From Trichinella spiralis (lineage: Eukaryota; Nematoda; Enoplea; Trichinellida; Trichinellidae), in contig CM012953.1 of NCBI GenBank assembly GCA_000181795.3, forward strand, positions 7,833,284 through 7,897,283: a stretch of 64,000 nucleotides of DNA, read 5' to 3'. Each line of letters starts with the position of its first letter. Position 1 is the stretch's first letter. Under the pieces are notes generated by a model that was given only the letters and a program-made list of their open reading frames with translations, had not been told where the DNA came from and did not search any database. Below are positions 30,284-43,582 of this stretch, in pieces. Position numbers and translations under genes: made by a program.

Positions 30284-30298
30284 GCTGATTGGCGCAAA
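30284..30298 (-). promoter_or_regulatory. Composite E2F / CCAAT element upstream of geminin
   Basis: On the minus strand the sequence reads TTTGCGCCAATCAGC: an E2F-type TTTGCGCC overlapping a CCAATCAG box (NF-Y type). It sits about 550 bases upstream of the geminin ATG in a GC-richer region. E2F control of geminin is established in mammals and flies; that this site is used here is inference. Confidence 0.5.
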
Positions 30299-30862
30299 GA
30301 ATAACGAGAATTTAGGAGCGGCTTTTATTAATAACTCAAAGGAGGATAGGCAAACACGATTCAAACACAAAGCAACTTTGTGCCGTACGCGCACGAAGAT
30401 CGCTCCTCACTCTGTATCTATCTGACACTCGCACACACTTCAACTGGCTGCTTTTATACAGCGTTCGAGCGTTCTTGTGCTTTTATCTTTGCGTAACTTA
30501 CGCAGCCTCTTTTTAACTCACGCACACACACACACGTGCTTGCCGGCAACATGTGACTCTGCTACGAGGGGGTGCGATTTGAACTGCCGCCAACCTCGGT
30601 TAGTCTGCAGTCGCTGCATACTGCACCAAAGCATGCTTTCACATGCTGATACTTTTTCGTTGAGTCGCCGTTACCACCGGCTTATCCTTCAGACCGAGGG
30701 CGTCACAAAAGTCCCTAATGATCAAAGTTTGCCAGGAACCAGTGACAAGCAGAGAGCTTACCGTCATGGAGTTCTCACTGACTCTGAAAATCAGGCACGG
30801 GCAGTCTGAAAAATAACGTTTCTCCTATACAAGACCAGACAACCTCGAACTTTCTCTTCCGA

Positions 30863-31078
30863 CTACACCGGGGCCGGTTCCTCAGTTCTCGGCTCGCTTG
30901 CTGTCGCGTACAGCAAGGCATGTTGCTGCTTACCACATCCTGACTTTGGACATGGTTTCTTCACGAAACATGTGACCAGACAAGTCTTCAAGCAGCAGTA
31001 GCTCAAACAGCGCTTCTGCGCATCGAGTTTGACAAACTCTCGGCACTGTACCGGAGAGTGCACCCCTGATAGTGACAG
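30863..31078 (-). CDS. Unassigned cysteine-rich open frame
   Basis: Open for about 66-71 codons and ending at 30863, with nine Cys in 34 residues (pattern C-x11-C-x3-CC-x3-C-x3-C-x5-C-x4-C, including CLSYCCLKTCLVTC) and a charged tail TEEPAPV. There is no ATG; the first codon after the upstream stop is preceded by an acceptor-like tatcag near 31070. It lies between geminin's promoter and MED11, where GC content is raised. It could be an exon of an unknown small protein, part of a geminin leader, or chance. I recognise no family. Confidence 0.25.
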   Translation of the reverse strand: MSLSGVHSPVQCREFVKLDAQKRCLSYCCLKTCLVTCFVKKPCPKSGCGKQQHALLYATASEPRTEEPAPV

Positions 31079-31489
31079 GGCAATGAATCTTCACCAACAT
31101 TTGAAACATTTCAGTGCCTGTATACCGAGCCTCTCAGTTTTCGCAGACCTTTCCCAGAATTCCAGAAATTTCTGCATTCGCTTCTTCCAATAATCCACGT
31201 TTCATTTTTTTGAGAACTTGATCGTTTAAATTTCAAAACGGTGTGTTATTGCTGTTTGTTTGCTTGTGAGAAAGCAATTTCCCAGCTCAAAAACAACAAA
31301 CAATCACGTCAATCGGTCAGTTGCTTTCAAATCAAAAAATGAAAAATAAATATTAAAAACAGTTTTTCTGAAGTTTGATTTAAAAAAATAATTTATTGTA
31401 AATTTTATAAATTTCAATAAAATGCAAAAGGAATAATACATTGAACAGTAAGCAGACAGTGAAGCAGAACTGATTGAGAAATGAATTTT

Positions 31490-32159
31490 TCACGCTGATC
31501 CTTCGTCCGAACTTCTCTGTGCTCGAAATTTCACAATTTGGTCGCGCAACCAAGCGACCTTTTCTTCTGCCATCAGTTTGAACCTGAGCTGAGAATAAGA
31601 AGATCCTTCATGCGCTGCACCAACGCCAACATCACCTAAATAATTGAGCTGCTCGTCGATCATCTTTTCCGCTAATGCGAGCTTTCTCAAAAATTCAATC
31701 GCTTGATTTTCAGCCTATTTTTACAAAATTGAACAAATTAAATTGCCTTAAATTGCATTAACATCATGCATGTTATTCAAGATATATAAGGTGATGAAAA
31801 AAGAAATTAAACAAAATGCTCACAAAAGCCAAACATTCATTTTGCAAATGAATCAAAAAAATTTGCAACTGTTCGTAGATTGGAACCAAAAAAATGTATT
31901 AAGCATTAGTAAAAATAAAACACCAGATGCAAAATTGCAAAAATTCAAACTATCCCTTGGAGATGTTGTGAAATTGATGATATTATTAATTATCTACCTG
32001 CCGTGAAGCGGTTTTGTCTTTGCTCACTTCGGCCAAACACTGGCCTGCGCACTGCATCATCTGCACGATGTTGCGTTCTGCTTCGTCCAGTCTGGACAAA
32101 CGTTCGCTGAACGTCATATTGAAACCGTCACCTCTCGACATTTGGTCATTACCCTCCAT
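31490..32159 (-). CDS. MED11: Mediator complex subunit 11
   Basis: Head-module subunit of Mediator, the nuclear co-activator that joins enhancer-bound factors to RNA polymerase II; MED11 pairs with MED22. Two exons, 31998-32159 and 31490-31714, joined in phase 0, give 128 residues (human: 117). Family landmarks: ERLSRLDEAERNIVQMMQCAG near the start, LAEVSKDKTASRQ at the splice junction, and the diagnostic HEGSSYS about two-thirds along. The helical hairpin is complete. The 283-base intron holds no other gene. A good acceptor (gcattgcag) ends 13 bases before the ATG, so a leader intron or trans-splicing is likely. Shroom ends about 575 bases upstream on the same strand. Confidence 0.9.
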
Positions 32160-32674
32160 CGATATTCTTCACCTGCAATGCAATGCACACAATTAATTAC
32201 CCAGTGGAAAAGTGATTAATTTACTGACAACAATTGTCATTTATAAATTATGCACAATTTTCTCATTTTTCAACAATTATTTAAATCCACTTCAAATCTC
32301 AAACATTATAAAGATGCAGAATAACACAATTGGTAGAGTTATTTTCCTTCTCAATCGATAATTATTATTATCAATTAGCAGTAATACAGAATATTTCAAA
32401 AGTGTAATTTTCAAAAAATGAAAAACTACATCACGACGAATGATCAAAAATAAAATAATGGTATCAAAAACCATTTGAACCAACACAATTTGTGGAGAGT
32501 AGTTAGCAGTGTTGTTTATTTCTGATCATCGTATCAATTAATTAATTAATATTCGCACAGTGAACGTGGATGAAGTTGAAATTTTAATTAATTTACATAA
32601 AAACCAAGCCAAGACAAGTGAAAATACAGCAAGCAGCCTGAGAACAATGGCCGTGGCAAAGTAAAATTAAGCAC

Positions 32675-32709
<35 letters not shown>

Positions 32710-32734
32710 AAGGAGAATGTGGAAAAGCAAAAAT
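32160..32734 (-). other. Spacer between Shroom and MED11 with a TAG/CTA repeat
   Basis: Holds the Shroom 3' UTR and the MED11 promoter and leader. A triplet repeat of about 13 units (AGT on the plus strand) lies at 32667-32707, just past the Shroom stop. No coding signal seen. Confidence 0.5.
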
Positions 32735-35700
32735 TCAACTTCTTTCCAAAACTTCTTTCTGCTCTTCGCCAAGTAGAATTTTTTCCTCAATTTCCTGAGT
32801 CTCGGCCAACAGTTTACTTTTCATTCGTATAAAATATTGATAATCGACCAGCTGTTCTTCGCTGAGCATTTGGGTTAAAAATTTGGCAAGCTGGCTACCA
32901 CGACGATGCAAATCCTCTTTCAACTCTTTCGCATCTTCAAGCTGTTCCAATAGCACAGCATGACGCTTTTTCGCCGCCAACTGAAACAACACGAAATTAT
33001 ACCATAAACAGTTATGCTAATTTCACTTTGATATTCGTATTGTGAAACAAGTTGAACAACAATTTAACATGCAATTAAATTAAATTAAATGAAAACCGTT
33101 CATGCTGAAAGTGAATTTATTTAGTTTACACATATGCAACAAATTATTTGCACTGACCATTTCTTCATCATTGTTCGAATCATTGTCACCGGCTCGGCTC
33201 AGGATCCGCCCAACTCGGCGGAACTGTGAGGCTAATTTCAACAACAATCTGGTAATCTTGTCCACATCTTCTACATATATTGCCACTTTCTCCTTTTGCG
33301 CAAAGGAAACGTTGTCCAACGCGGCGATCACAGCCAACAATTCAGTTCCCATTGATTCGTTGGTTTTGATCTCTTCTTCAATAACCCTTTTCTCCTCTTT
33401 CAGCACTTTCAACTTTCGACTGAGACGACTGATCAAGTCGAACTGAAATGATCATTATCATTATTAATCTTTGATTTCAAATGCTCTACGATGGTAATCT
33501 CAATCATCATAAACATAAATAAGTGAAATAAATAAAAATAGCAATTGAAAAACAAGCACAGCAGCACTTGTTTGTCATCCATTGTCATCCGTTAACTTCT
33601 TCAAAAGCAATCAAACTCAATTTACGAGGTTGTATTGTTAACAATGGCACATATTCTCTACCTATTATAACTGTTTATATTCAGTTTCCAAGCATTTACA
33701 ATTATTATTATTATTATTATCGTTGCTATTCAGCATGCAATGAAGAAAAGCTTTTTTTCGTTGTAAAATAAATTTCTATTTCAATCAATCTAAACGTTTT
33801 CTCCCCTTTTACTAATTTGATAAAATAACCAGTTTAAACTTGAAACTGATTCATTTTTTAAATTTTAAAGTAAAATAAATGCTTCAATAAAAAACGAAAA
33901 ATTCAATCATCCAATTTCAATAAAATAAATAATAAAAATTGCAAATTTTTCAAAAGAAAAGCACTGTTGAATAAATAAATAAACAAATAAATGGTCGTCG
34001 CATTATTCAAAGTGCAATGATGTTGTTCAATTATTGTTGTAACTGTTGCAACGACAATAGAAAGTGGTGCACTGCAATTGCATTCAACCGCATACAGATC
34101 CTATTATTCTCATAATTTGTCACAGTTTCGAGCACAACCAACGGTATGCGCAAAACAACAAACATATTGCCGGCAAAATGTTAAAATGAGTATGGTATAA
34201 AAAATAATTTAGAAAAAAACGACTGCATTCCGGCAGATGAAGCTTAAACGGAAGTAGAATTGAAGAGAAAAAAAAGTAAACGTAAAAAATTATAATTTGC
34301 AAAACGTGTTTAAGCAAAAGGCTTCATTCTATTCTGTGTCCTTCAAATGCAAATAACGAACAATTTTAAAAAATTTAATTTTAACAAACATATACAAGAA
34401 AAACCAAAATAAATACAAGCATACATACCTTTTCTTTTTCAAGTTCGGCCGTGTTCTGCACCGAGATCGGATTTTCAACGAAACTGGGCCTGATCAAAGT
34501 GTTGTCGGCGTCGTTCAGCTCCGTACCGCGACGCAGTGGCTTGGCCAAGCCGAAGGCGTTGTTCATCAGTGTCGACAATATAACATCCAGAGGCTTGCAC
34601 AGAGCGTCGCCTTCGTCGTATCCGCAGTCGTCCCCTTCAGCGCACAACTCTTTCTCCGCTTTAAGATGATGACTTGATTCCCACTCTTGACAGTCAACGT
34701 TTACAATGATCGGCTTTCTCGGAACCGGCGGTGCATCTCCTGGCTTCAACACTGGCACAAAGCATTCGTCCGACGACGATTGCCTTTGATGCGCTTGCGG
34801 TTGAAACGGATATACAGGAACGACGGTCCTCTTCGGAACCGTCTGCGGCGAAGAAGACGACGACATCGATTCAACTCCTTGTTGTTGCTGAAGTACTGCT
34901 GAAAATATACCAAATTCAAACGAATTGAAAAATGAATAATAAATATACTTTTATTACACAACACAAGCTCACCTTCAACACAATTGATACTGTTCGATTC
35001 TTCGACACTTTTTCTAAAAATTCATACAAATTTCTCCATAAATGGATATAAACAGAGATAATCAAATAAACAACAAAATATACTTAATCTCTAAACCACT
35101 ATCACGTGTCCATGAAGAATCATACTGAGATTTAACAGGAACAGCATAGACTAAATTTGATGAGCTGAAATGATAATCAAAAATTACGATAACATTTTTA
35201 AAATGCAAAATCTACAAAATCACCTACCTCATCACAGCTTGGGCAGCAGTTTCAGCGGCAGAATGGAAAAGCTACAAAAATGAACAAGAACAGTTAGTTA
35301 TAGAGCCAGATGAGAGAAATAGAGAGAGAGAAAGAGAAAAGAAGTTAGCATTAAAAAGTGATACACACGCCGCGTGTTTAAGGTGACGTTGAATAATCAG
35401 AGCGCAACTTAAACGCACGCCTATTGCGCAAATGACCGACTGGAACCCCGCATTGGTTGGCGTTGCATGAAAGAAGGCAGTGCAAAGCTGAAACTAGTTC
35501 CAAACGGCAGCCTAAGAAACAAAAAGCCTACCCAAATCAAGCCAACCAGTTCAAGCAAGCCGGCTAAACAGAAATCAAACTTTCTCATTTCCTACCTCTT
35601 ACTGACACTCCCTCCCCCCTCCCTCTCTCCCTCTCTCTTCCTCTTGCTCTGCATAAAAAAAACATACTGCTGTTTATCCGGTCATTTACCTTGTTTTTAT

Positions 35701-38700
35701 TAAATTTAAATTATTATCCATGCATTTTGAAAAATAGAAGGACAATAAAAAAAAGATAACCTCATCGTCTGCTTTGAATAGACAAGTAGAGAGAATTACC
35801 TTCTTTCTTCTCGTAAACAGTCCTTGATCTAAAAATTCCTCCTACACAACTACTTATACACAATGGACTTTGATTTTATTCAATGTCCACTTGGTTCAAA
35901 ATGCATGAACGATGATGGATCAATAACAGCAGCGTAAAAATAAAAAGAACAATTCCAACAATGCTAATTTGCATGCATGTTGCTTCAATCACCCCAAACA
36001 TATGCAAGTAGATGAATCACCGGTGCAAAAAAGTTTTTGAAAATTTACACAAAAAGTGAAATGAAAAAAATAAAACTGAATTTAATGGAAGACATAAAAC
36101 AAAATGGATCGTTGAAAATATTTCTCAATTATTCATCATTCCATCTTATGAAAACGAAAGTTCAAAAAAAAATCACATAAAGGTGTGTCATCAAACGCAT
36201 CAGCAATTTTCAATTTTGTTTCTTTTCATACAACACTTCCGCTGCACTTTTATTACACAAAGACATCCTGACATCCCTTACAGCTCGTGTTAATTTGATG
36301 GAAATTGAAAAAAAAATTTTTTTTTTCGTTCATGCTGTCATTATACTTTTCTACACTTTCACAAATACATGTAATTGCATGCAATTAGACTTTAAAAATG
36401 AAAAATGTTCCATCTCAACTAAGCTTCTACTTGCAATTAAACAACTTTCGATAATATAATATCCTTGAATGTTTCACTAACAGAAGAAAATAAATTTTTA
36501 AAGTAAAAATATTCACAAATTCTAAGACGGAGCATTTAAAGTGATGCTTGATATAATAATGCCCTTTTAAAGTGGATCTTTGCAACGCTTTTGCAAATAG
36601 TATAGTAATGTGCGAATTATGTTTAAAAGTTCAAAACAAAAACATATTCAAATTGCAAAACACGCAAATATGCAATGCATTGAAACATACAGCTCACCTG
36701 GGGTGGAATGGAAAGTTTGTCCTCGTCACCGGAAAACAGGCGCAAATCAGCTGAAGATGTACAGGTGGGATTCGACCACGCCCCATTCCCAGATAGGAAC
36801 AACGGATCAGCAAATGCTGCTGCTGCTGATTGTGCAGTTACCGAATCCTCCGAATCACAACGATCGGTTTCCAATCGGAATCGTCGATCAACAAGTACAG
36901 TATCGCCACTAACCAGCGGATCACCTCCATTACAAGTGCACTCTTGTGCACTAGCGATGCCGGATTCAGTGGTGATAGAAGAAGATGAGCTGCAACTGAA
37001 CGGAAGTGATCGTTTCTTCGGACTGATCGACCCGCCACTGCTGCTGTCCTTGGATGCGGTCCTCGCATGCGAAACAGCACCTTCCCTGCTGTAATTGCCA
37101 CGTTCCATTCTTGGGAGCAATTTCGCCGCAATCATCCGATGCCTCTGAGCCGATCGTCTCAAAGTTTCCATGTCGCAAGTGTCGACTAGTGACACTAAAA
37201 AGCAACATCATCTTGCAAATATAACTTAAAACTAACAAACAAACATATTAGAAACATAAAGTATTAGAAATAACAAACAAAATTTAAAACGCTCTGATGA
37301 AAAATCATCACACTGTACATCTAACTTCAACTAAATTGTTGTGCAAATATTTTGTCAAATAATTCTCCACTTATCTGCAATTCATAACTGAAACATTAAT
37401 ACTTTGAAAATAATTTACTTATTAATTTATAAAGTATCACTTTTATGAAAACATTTTTTCCATTTAGACTTGATCCATTTTTAAAAATTGCATTTTCACA
37501 TTTTCCATTAGTTATTAAAATTAGAACAAACATTTATGCAAAATTTCAAAGACCCGGTTATGCACTGCAATAACATTAAAGTAATTTCAAGAATTCAAAG
37601 AATATGCATAGCTGTGATTTGATGCACTCTAAGTGGGGTGAAATTTTACAGCTTCCCCCTGCCTAACCCATATGTTAAATAAACGCATTCGAAAAACTAA
37701 GCCAACTTGCTTAATAGCTATTGATTTGCTTTTACTAATACTAAACCAATAATAATAATTACTGCCATTATGGGATTTTCACCCGCTTCTCCTACGTGGA
37801 GCAACTTTCTGCAAATAGCACTTTCTACAGCAATAAACTGTCTCATTTGAAATCACTTATGCACCATAAAATTGAAGGCCATTAGCCAATGCTTGGACAT
37901 CTGGCATGCAAAAAGATACTGACTGTCATGAGAAATTTCACGGAACATATTATCCTTGACCTCTTTAGATAAATATTAACTGTTGCTTCGGTTTTATATA
38001 TAATCAAAACCCGATAAGTTATATAGCAGGATAGATAATTATAGCATAAAATTATTGTACCATACTGTAATCCAAACAAATAAAATGTAAATATTTGATC
38101 ATCTGTATTTAAAAGTAATTCGGGAGGGTTGAATTTTACTAAAAATTGCTTTCGCTAATATGATTCATTCCAAATTCATAAAATAAAACCTTAAAAAAAT
38201 ACACTGCTACAATATTTATTAACAGTTTGCATCTATGCAGCTGCTCGGATTGAATGCTGCAAATGCAATGCAAATGATTCGCAATGCAGATTCTTCTAAC
38301 AAGTAATCGACGCAGAATGGGGCGTAAACAAGAAAACAGTCCAAGGACGATGTCAATTCTAGGGACAAAGTGCCACAAGTAGTATAACCTTTAGTGGAAT
38401 TCTTCAACAAAAAGAGTAAGCAGCGCGGCTTCACTGTTCCAGGGTAAAGCAATTTCACAATCGCTTAAAAAATGCTTCACTATTCACTTACAGACTATTC
38501 TAAAGCCAAGCATATCGTTATCCAAAAAAGAAAACGAAAATTTAAGCGAAAAAGCAAAATCTATCAAATGCAAAACACACAAAATTCAAACTTAAAATTA
38601 TTCAATAGGAAGGATGTATTTCAACATCCCACCTACCCCTATGACGTTAAAAAACAAACAAAAATAACGAAGAAACTTGCTATGAATGCAAATAAAATGC

Positions 38701-41700
38701 ACTAAACACTTCAGCATTATGGCTATAGCTAATCAAATGCCTGTCTGATAACAGATGTGCCTTAAATTGCAGCAACTGTCCAAGGGTTTTTAAAATCTAG
38801 GATTAGCTTTTCTTGTATTTCTGTATAAAAGCAGACTGTTAAAAAACAACATACATAATAAAAATTTGGAAATAAATATTTCCTATCAGTCTGCTTATAT
38901 TTGCAAGTAGATATTAATAACGACATGCTCATTAGTTCACTTTGATACTACATCGCAACAAACGCTCGTTCTTGGAAATCTATATATTTCTCAACAGTAT
39001 TCGCAAAATTATATCAAATTAATTAATAATTTGATAAGATAATTTCAATAATTAATAAAAGATAATAAGATAATAAAAGAAAATATTCATACAACTGCAA
39101 TTTCTAAATAGAACCTGCCGTTTATTAACTTACAGTATTTCAAATGTATCAGCAGCTTTAATTGAAAAGGAATTAAAAGAAATTTAATACGTAAACCATT
39201 TTGTGTTATGCACACGGAGAACCATTTCCTTAAACTAAGTAAAATGGTAATTTCAACAGAGAACAACATTACACAAAATTAAACATGAATTTCAACGTCG
39301 AAAATACTTTTCATATTTATTTCGTTTTTAAAACAGCTTCTTTTCCTTTATTTTAGTTAGGATTCAACAGTATTTACAACTTATTTTGGAATTCCTGTAA
39401 ATATTATAAGCACAATAAAGAGATCAAACTCATTAACTGAAGAGTTGAGGAAATTTTACAGCAAACGCAATTTTTGAAGTAAATATACAATGCATAATAA
39501 AATATATATATAATTATTCATCATTGGTATCTCTTCTATAAAGCGCTATGTAACGGAAAGCAATTTAAAATAAACAGCACTGATTTGGAATTATATTTAT
39601 TGGACACGATTTCTCAAAAACCATACTTTAAAAAGATCATCTGTACAGCATATTTTAATAATTTTTAACAAGCACAAGAACAATGTTCGCTCATTTTAGT
39701 TAAATCGCATAAAAATTCAATGAAAACAAATGACAATAGAAATTACATAATAACCATTTACCGTGGAATAGATGAGGCGCCGTCACCGACTTTAAGTTGA
39801 CAAAAAAATATCATTTTTTTTCAAAACACAATGTGTATTAGCAGTATGAAAATGAGAAATTTCGTGAAAAAGAATTTTAAATATCATCGACTACATTTCG
39901 CTTATAATCAACTTGAAATAAAAATTTTTTCCTACTGTAGTTATTTGATAATTAACATGAACAAAAGTACGTTGAAATTTGCACGCTTCTTCAAACGTTA
40001 ATTATTAACTGAAAATTCTAATTGATTAGAACAGTTAATTATTAATTTCATTCGTATTTAAAATTACAGGAGTAACTGCTTTTTTGAACAGTTTTTGGGT
40101 TATATTAAAAATTAATGATCATTCAACTTGATTTCATTATTTTTTCAAGGTTATTATTAAATAAAAGTTGGATTATTAATTTCAAATCGTCTTAAATTTA
40201 TCAAATTGAATAAGGTAAAAATAGAATTTTGTCTACAACAACTGCAGCTATACAAAAAATTGATTTCTATCCTTATATAATTAGCATCGTAAACAAGAAA
40301 ATGGCAGTAATAATAATAAAAGCAAACATTATATTGATTAGTCATCGGTTAGAAATGTAAAATTAATGCTTCATGAAAGCGAATATATCGTTTTTGTTTT
40401 CTTTTGCATTCATTCTCTAAACAATGTATCGTATTACGACACGACCAGTGCCGTCTGTTTTAATATCATTGATAGCCAGTGTTTGCGAAAGAAACGAATG
40501 CCGTTTATTAAGCGGTCAACGCTTTACAAAAAGAATGCGGCGAATTCACTGCAGCAAATATTGCGGTCAGCCGCATTTCTGTGATTCACCACTGACCCTT
40601 GGGCTTGGTCAGTATTTTCTACTAGCAAACAAACAAATGCATATCTCGAAACCGGCGTGATATTTGACACCAGCCAACCACTCGTTCAAACTATATCCCT
40701 TGCCAAATAACAAGCATACTTTAGCACAGTTTAAAAATAATATTTTTTTTCTTTAAACAAAAGAGGCAAATTATATTTTACATGGGTATAATTTAAAGTA
40801 TTTGAAGAAAAAAATATTTAACGTTATCACAGAAAATAGTAGAATGTTCTCATCAGAATGCAATTCAAAAAGTGAATAACATTAAATTTTAACTAAATAT
40901 TGTCAAATTGCAATCATCGTTCAGGTCTAATTCACAAACTACATGAAAAGAAGACCAACTCATTGACCCAATCAAGGTATGCTTGACCTACAGCTGAGGT
41001 TTACTAGGAAAAAAGCAGTATTTTTGAAAAAGAAAACAATCGATGAATTGTAAATTTAAAAAAAAAGAAGAAAAACTTTTCATTTCAATTGTCATTCATT
41101 TTTCTAAACTGCTACTTAATTGCAAAATGTACTGTAAGAAAGAATAACAACCCCGGTACCCCATGCTCATTTGAAAGCTCAAGTGTTATTCAAAATATGT
41201 TACACTTAAGAAAAAACCAAGCACTCCTTATGACATATTCTATAAAATACATGAACATTTCAACATAAAGCTTACTTATGAAGCAAATTTTCTACGCTTA
41301 ACTGATGTTGATTTGCATTACATTTGATTACATAAATTCATTCGATGAGCTGATCATCAGATTTTGAAATATACAAGCGGAATACAATAATTGTTCAAAT
41401 GAATTCAAATAAACATTATTAACGCTCTTGTGTAATTAGCCTTCTTATTTGCTAATGACACATTTTGCTTGCAGTTTTAGTTGTTTGTTAGGTAAAAATC
41501 ACACTAAACAAGTCAATTTTAATTTACACGAAACAATGCTGTTGGTTTGCAGTTTAAACAACTTTTCAAGTAAAATATTTTCAAAATGTCACTCTTTTAT
41601 TATTTGCAGTGTTTAACATATATCTTAATTTACAACTATTATTCAAGTCGATGATGACAACGCGAAATGAATAGCCTTTCATAATTTACTTTCTCCTCTT

Positions 41701-42935
41701 AAGACATTTTATATTTTTTAAAATTGAAATATTACATTACAAGCAGAATTAAAGTTGATAAGAAAATCCAACTTCAACAATAAAAAGCATTTCTTATTAT
41801 CAGAAAATATATATTGTATAGAATGCTTGTTTCTATAGAATTATTCTGCCTGGTTATTGAAAGTGTTGTTGAAAATTAATAAATTATATTAAATTGCTAA
41901 ATTATAAGAATTAAATCAGGAAATACTGCTGAAAACAGCAACAAACAGGAAGTTGTGCTTTACAGTGCTTCGACTCAAAAGTACTCTTGAGCAAGAATGA
42001 AGCAAACACTTCACACATTTATGAATAGCTTCGCAATTTGAAAAGAAATTCTATGAATAACAATTTTTTAAAACTGTTCGTCGTTGCTGTTAAAGTTCAA
42101 AACTCTATTCAAATACATCATTCAATTATAATGTAAAAAATTGTGCTTCTTTTTTTCCATAATTAAAAAACTGCACAAAAATAAGAATTTGTATGAAAAA
42201 AGGGGAAATAAAATCTATGAGAAAAAAAAACATACCGTTGTAAAGACTTGAACTGGGTAGTTGCCAGCGGCATGGTACAGCACTGCTGTCCAATTCGGAT
42301 GTGTTAAAACCTGTACAAGAGCTTGATGAACTTTCGGATTCCAAGCCTGAATCCAAGCCAAATTTTGCCTCATCACAGTCAGGTGAGGGGGTATCTTCGA
42401 CATTGTCCATATAATCGGGTTCAGGCATTGCTGGCGGTGCGGAGGAATCCGTGCGACCGCTTTTTGCCAATCGCTTATAAATGCGCAGGTATTTTTGTGG
42501 AAATGAACCCAACTCATTGCTATCGCTGCGCCTTCTTGACCCGTTCAGTGCTGGTGATTTTTTGTATATTTTACCCGGAGTAGAACCGGAGCCCAATGAT
42601 CTGAACATTCTCAGCGTCGTTTCTTCGTCAGTCGACTCTTGTTCTGTTCCATGCATCATCGAGAAGCTCTAAATATAATTATTATAATAATTAATAATAA
42701 TAATAATAAATTGAAAATGATTATAATGATTGTTCCAATATGCGGACATGCTTGAAGTTCCTGAAACGTTCCTTCTGATACATGAGCAAACAAGGTCAGC
42801 TTATGGCTTGAACCTCTTCCGCCCTGCCCAACCTAGTAGAGTCAAGTTTGTTCCGCAGCTTGGTCTCACCTCCAGGTCATTGGAAGGTGAAGAGCAACAG
42901 ATCAAACAATGGTCGTCATCCTTTTCCAGTTGCAT
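32735..42935 (-). CDS. shroom: Shroom, ASD2-domain actomyosin regulator (nine coding exons)
   Basis: Shroom recruits Rho kinase through its C-terminal ASD2 coiled coil and so activates myosin II for apical constriction. Exons in phase: 42870-42935, 42236-42668, 36698-37194, 35228-35271, 35084-35164, 34973-35013, 34429-34898, 33158-33442, 32735-32980; together 720 residues. ASD2 spans about 540-720: FDLISRLSRKLKVLKEEK, then VDKITRLLLKLASQFRRV, then LEDAKELKEDLHRRG and DYQYFIRMKSKLLAE, ending EEKILLGEEQKEVLERS. This is the family's most conserved region. The rest is Ser-rich, with SSSSSC, a Pro motif APPVPRKP and a QQQQ tract. No PDZ domain appears, as in some insect isoforms. The start is inferred: in the 42870-43053 exon the coding frame is closed by a TAA upstream, leaving ATG 42935. 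The two large introns are 5.0 and 3.7 kb equivalents of regulatory space, the first coding intron being only 201 bases. Confidence 0.9.
35318..35340 (+). repeat. GA-rich tract in a Shroom intron
   Basis: Purine-only GA/GAAA run. A CT-rich pyrimidine tract (35608-35643) lies 270 bases further on in the same 1.4 kb intron (35272-36697). Simple sequence, no other content seen there. Confidence 0.6.
38220..38470. promoter_or_regulatory. Octamer-rich island in a Shroom intron
   Basis: A GC-richer patch inside the 5 kb intron (37195-42235). It contains a perfect octamer ATGCAAAT at 38268-38275, a flanking ATGCAATG, and GCAATGCAG just downstream. POU factors bind the octamer; use as an intronic enhancer is inference. 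Confidence 0.3.
40370..40670. other. GC-richer island in the same Shroom intron
   Basis: About 300 bases of more balanced composition with two overlapping plus-strand frames (72 and 78 codons; one is Cys/Arg-rich). I recognise no protein. It may be a conserved non-coding element or an unrecognised small exon. The rest of 37195-42235 is AT-rich and empty to my eye. Confidence 0.25.
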
Positions 42936-43053
42936 GCAACATTTCAAATCCCTCTCAATACCTCTATAGAGTCTATTCGCCGGACCGTAAACACCGTACG
43001 CAGCCAAGTAGGCCTGTTAGCCGGCCATTGCTTGACCGTCCTTTGAGAAGAAC
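42936..43053 (-). other. Shroom 5' leader part of exon, with a tiny upstream frame
   Basis: The acceptor (ccattttcag) ends at 43054 and the exon runs to the donor after 42870. Before the inferred start it holds ATG-GCC-GGC-TAA (43017-43028), an upstream open frame of three codons, which also closes the coding frame upstream. Such a frame may lower translation from the next ATG. Confidence 0.45.
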
Positions 43054-43404
43054 CTGAAAATGGTGTGAAAGAAAAGCAGCTAACCCCTCGTTTCTTGAAT
43101 AGCTTCATCTTGTAATTTTTCTTCTTATTCTTCTTCTTATACTTCTTTTTCGTCGTATAATGATAATAATAATTTTTATATACAGTCAGTGACAAATTTT
43201 CAACCAGTCCAGTCAACTGCACTGGCTGCACACAGTCGTCTGATCCGCACTGCACCGACGCTGTGTACACCACCAGCACAGCTGGTTAAACTCTGCTGAA
43301 TCTTAAAACCAACGCATGGTTGCTCATTGTTGTGCGATTGCGAGGCCATCTGTTGACAATTTTCATTTCTACACTTATTCACTTGATCGCTTTTCCATTT
43401 CACT

Positions 43405-43435
<31 letters not shown>

Positions 43436-43437
43436 CG
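43405..43437 (+). repeat. CTG/ATG triplet run
   Basis: Consecutive CTG units followed by GATGATGATG units, in a region of raised GC content just upstream of the Shroom leader exon. It lies in no supported coding frame. Confidence 0.6.
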
Positions 43438-43582
43438 GCGAGGTCAAAAAGCAGCCTGTATATATATATATGACTGAATAGAATGTTTGAGTTGACAAAG
43501 ACCAGAACCGGCTTTCAAAACCGTTCATCAAGCCAAGCTAACAAGCAGGCGTTGTTGACCGGCGTTCAACGGCTCAACGAAC

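Noticed and set aside
30540-30620. tRNA-like T-loop (GTTCAAATC, minus strand) with a C-rich 3' side
   Set aside because: The T-stem does not pair and no matching acceptor stem or D-arm was found.
36305-36326. A-run followed by T-run palindrome
   Set aside because: Simple sequence in an intron; no terminator role is expected for polymerase II.
36623-37238. Other-frame readings of the large Shroom exon
   Set aside because: Only the frame joining 42236 and 35271 in phase is supported.
38472-38705. 77-codon ATG-started frame in a Shroom intron
   Set aside because: Lys/Gln/Asn-rich low-complexity content typical of AT-rich intron; no splice support.
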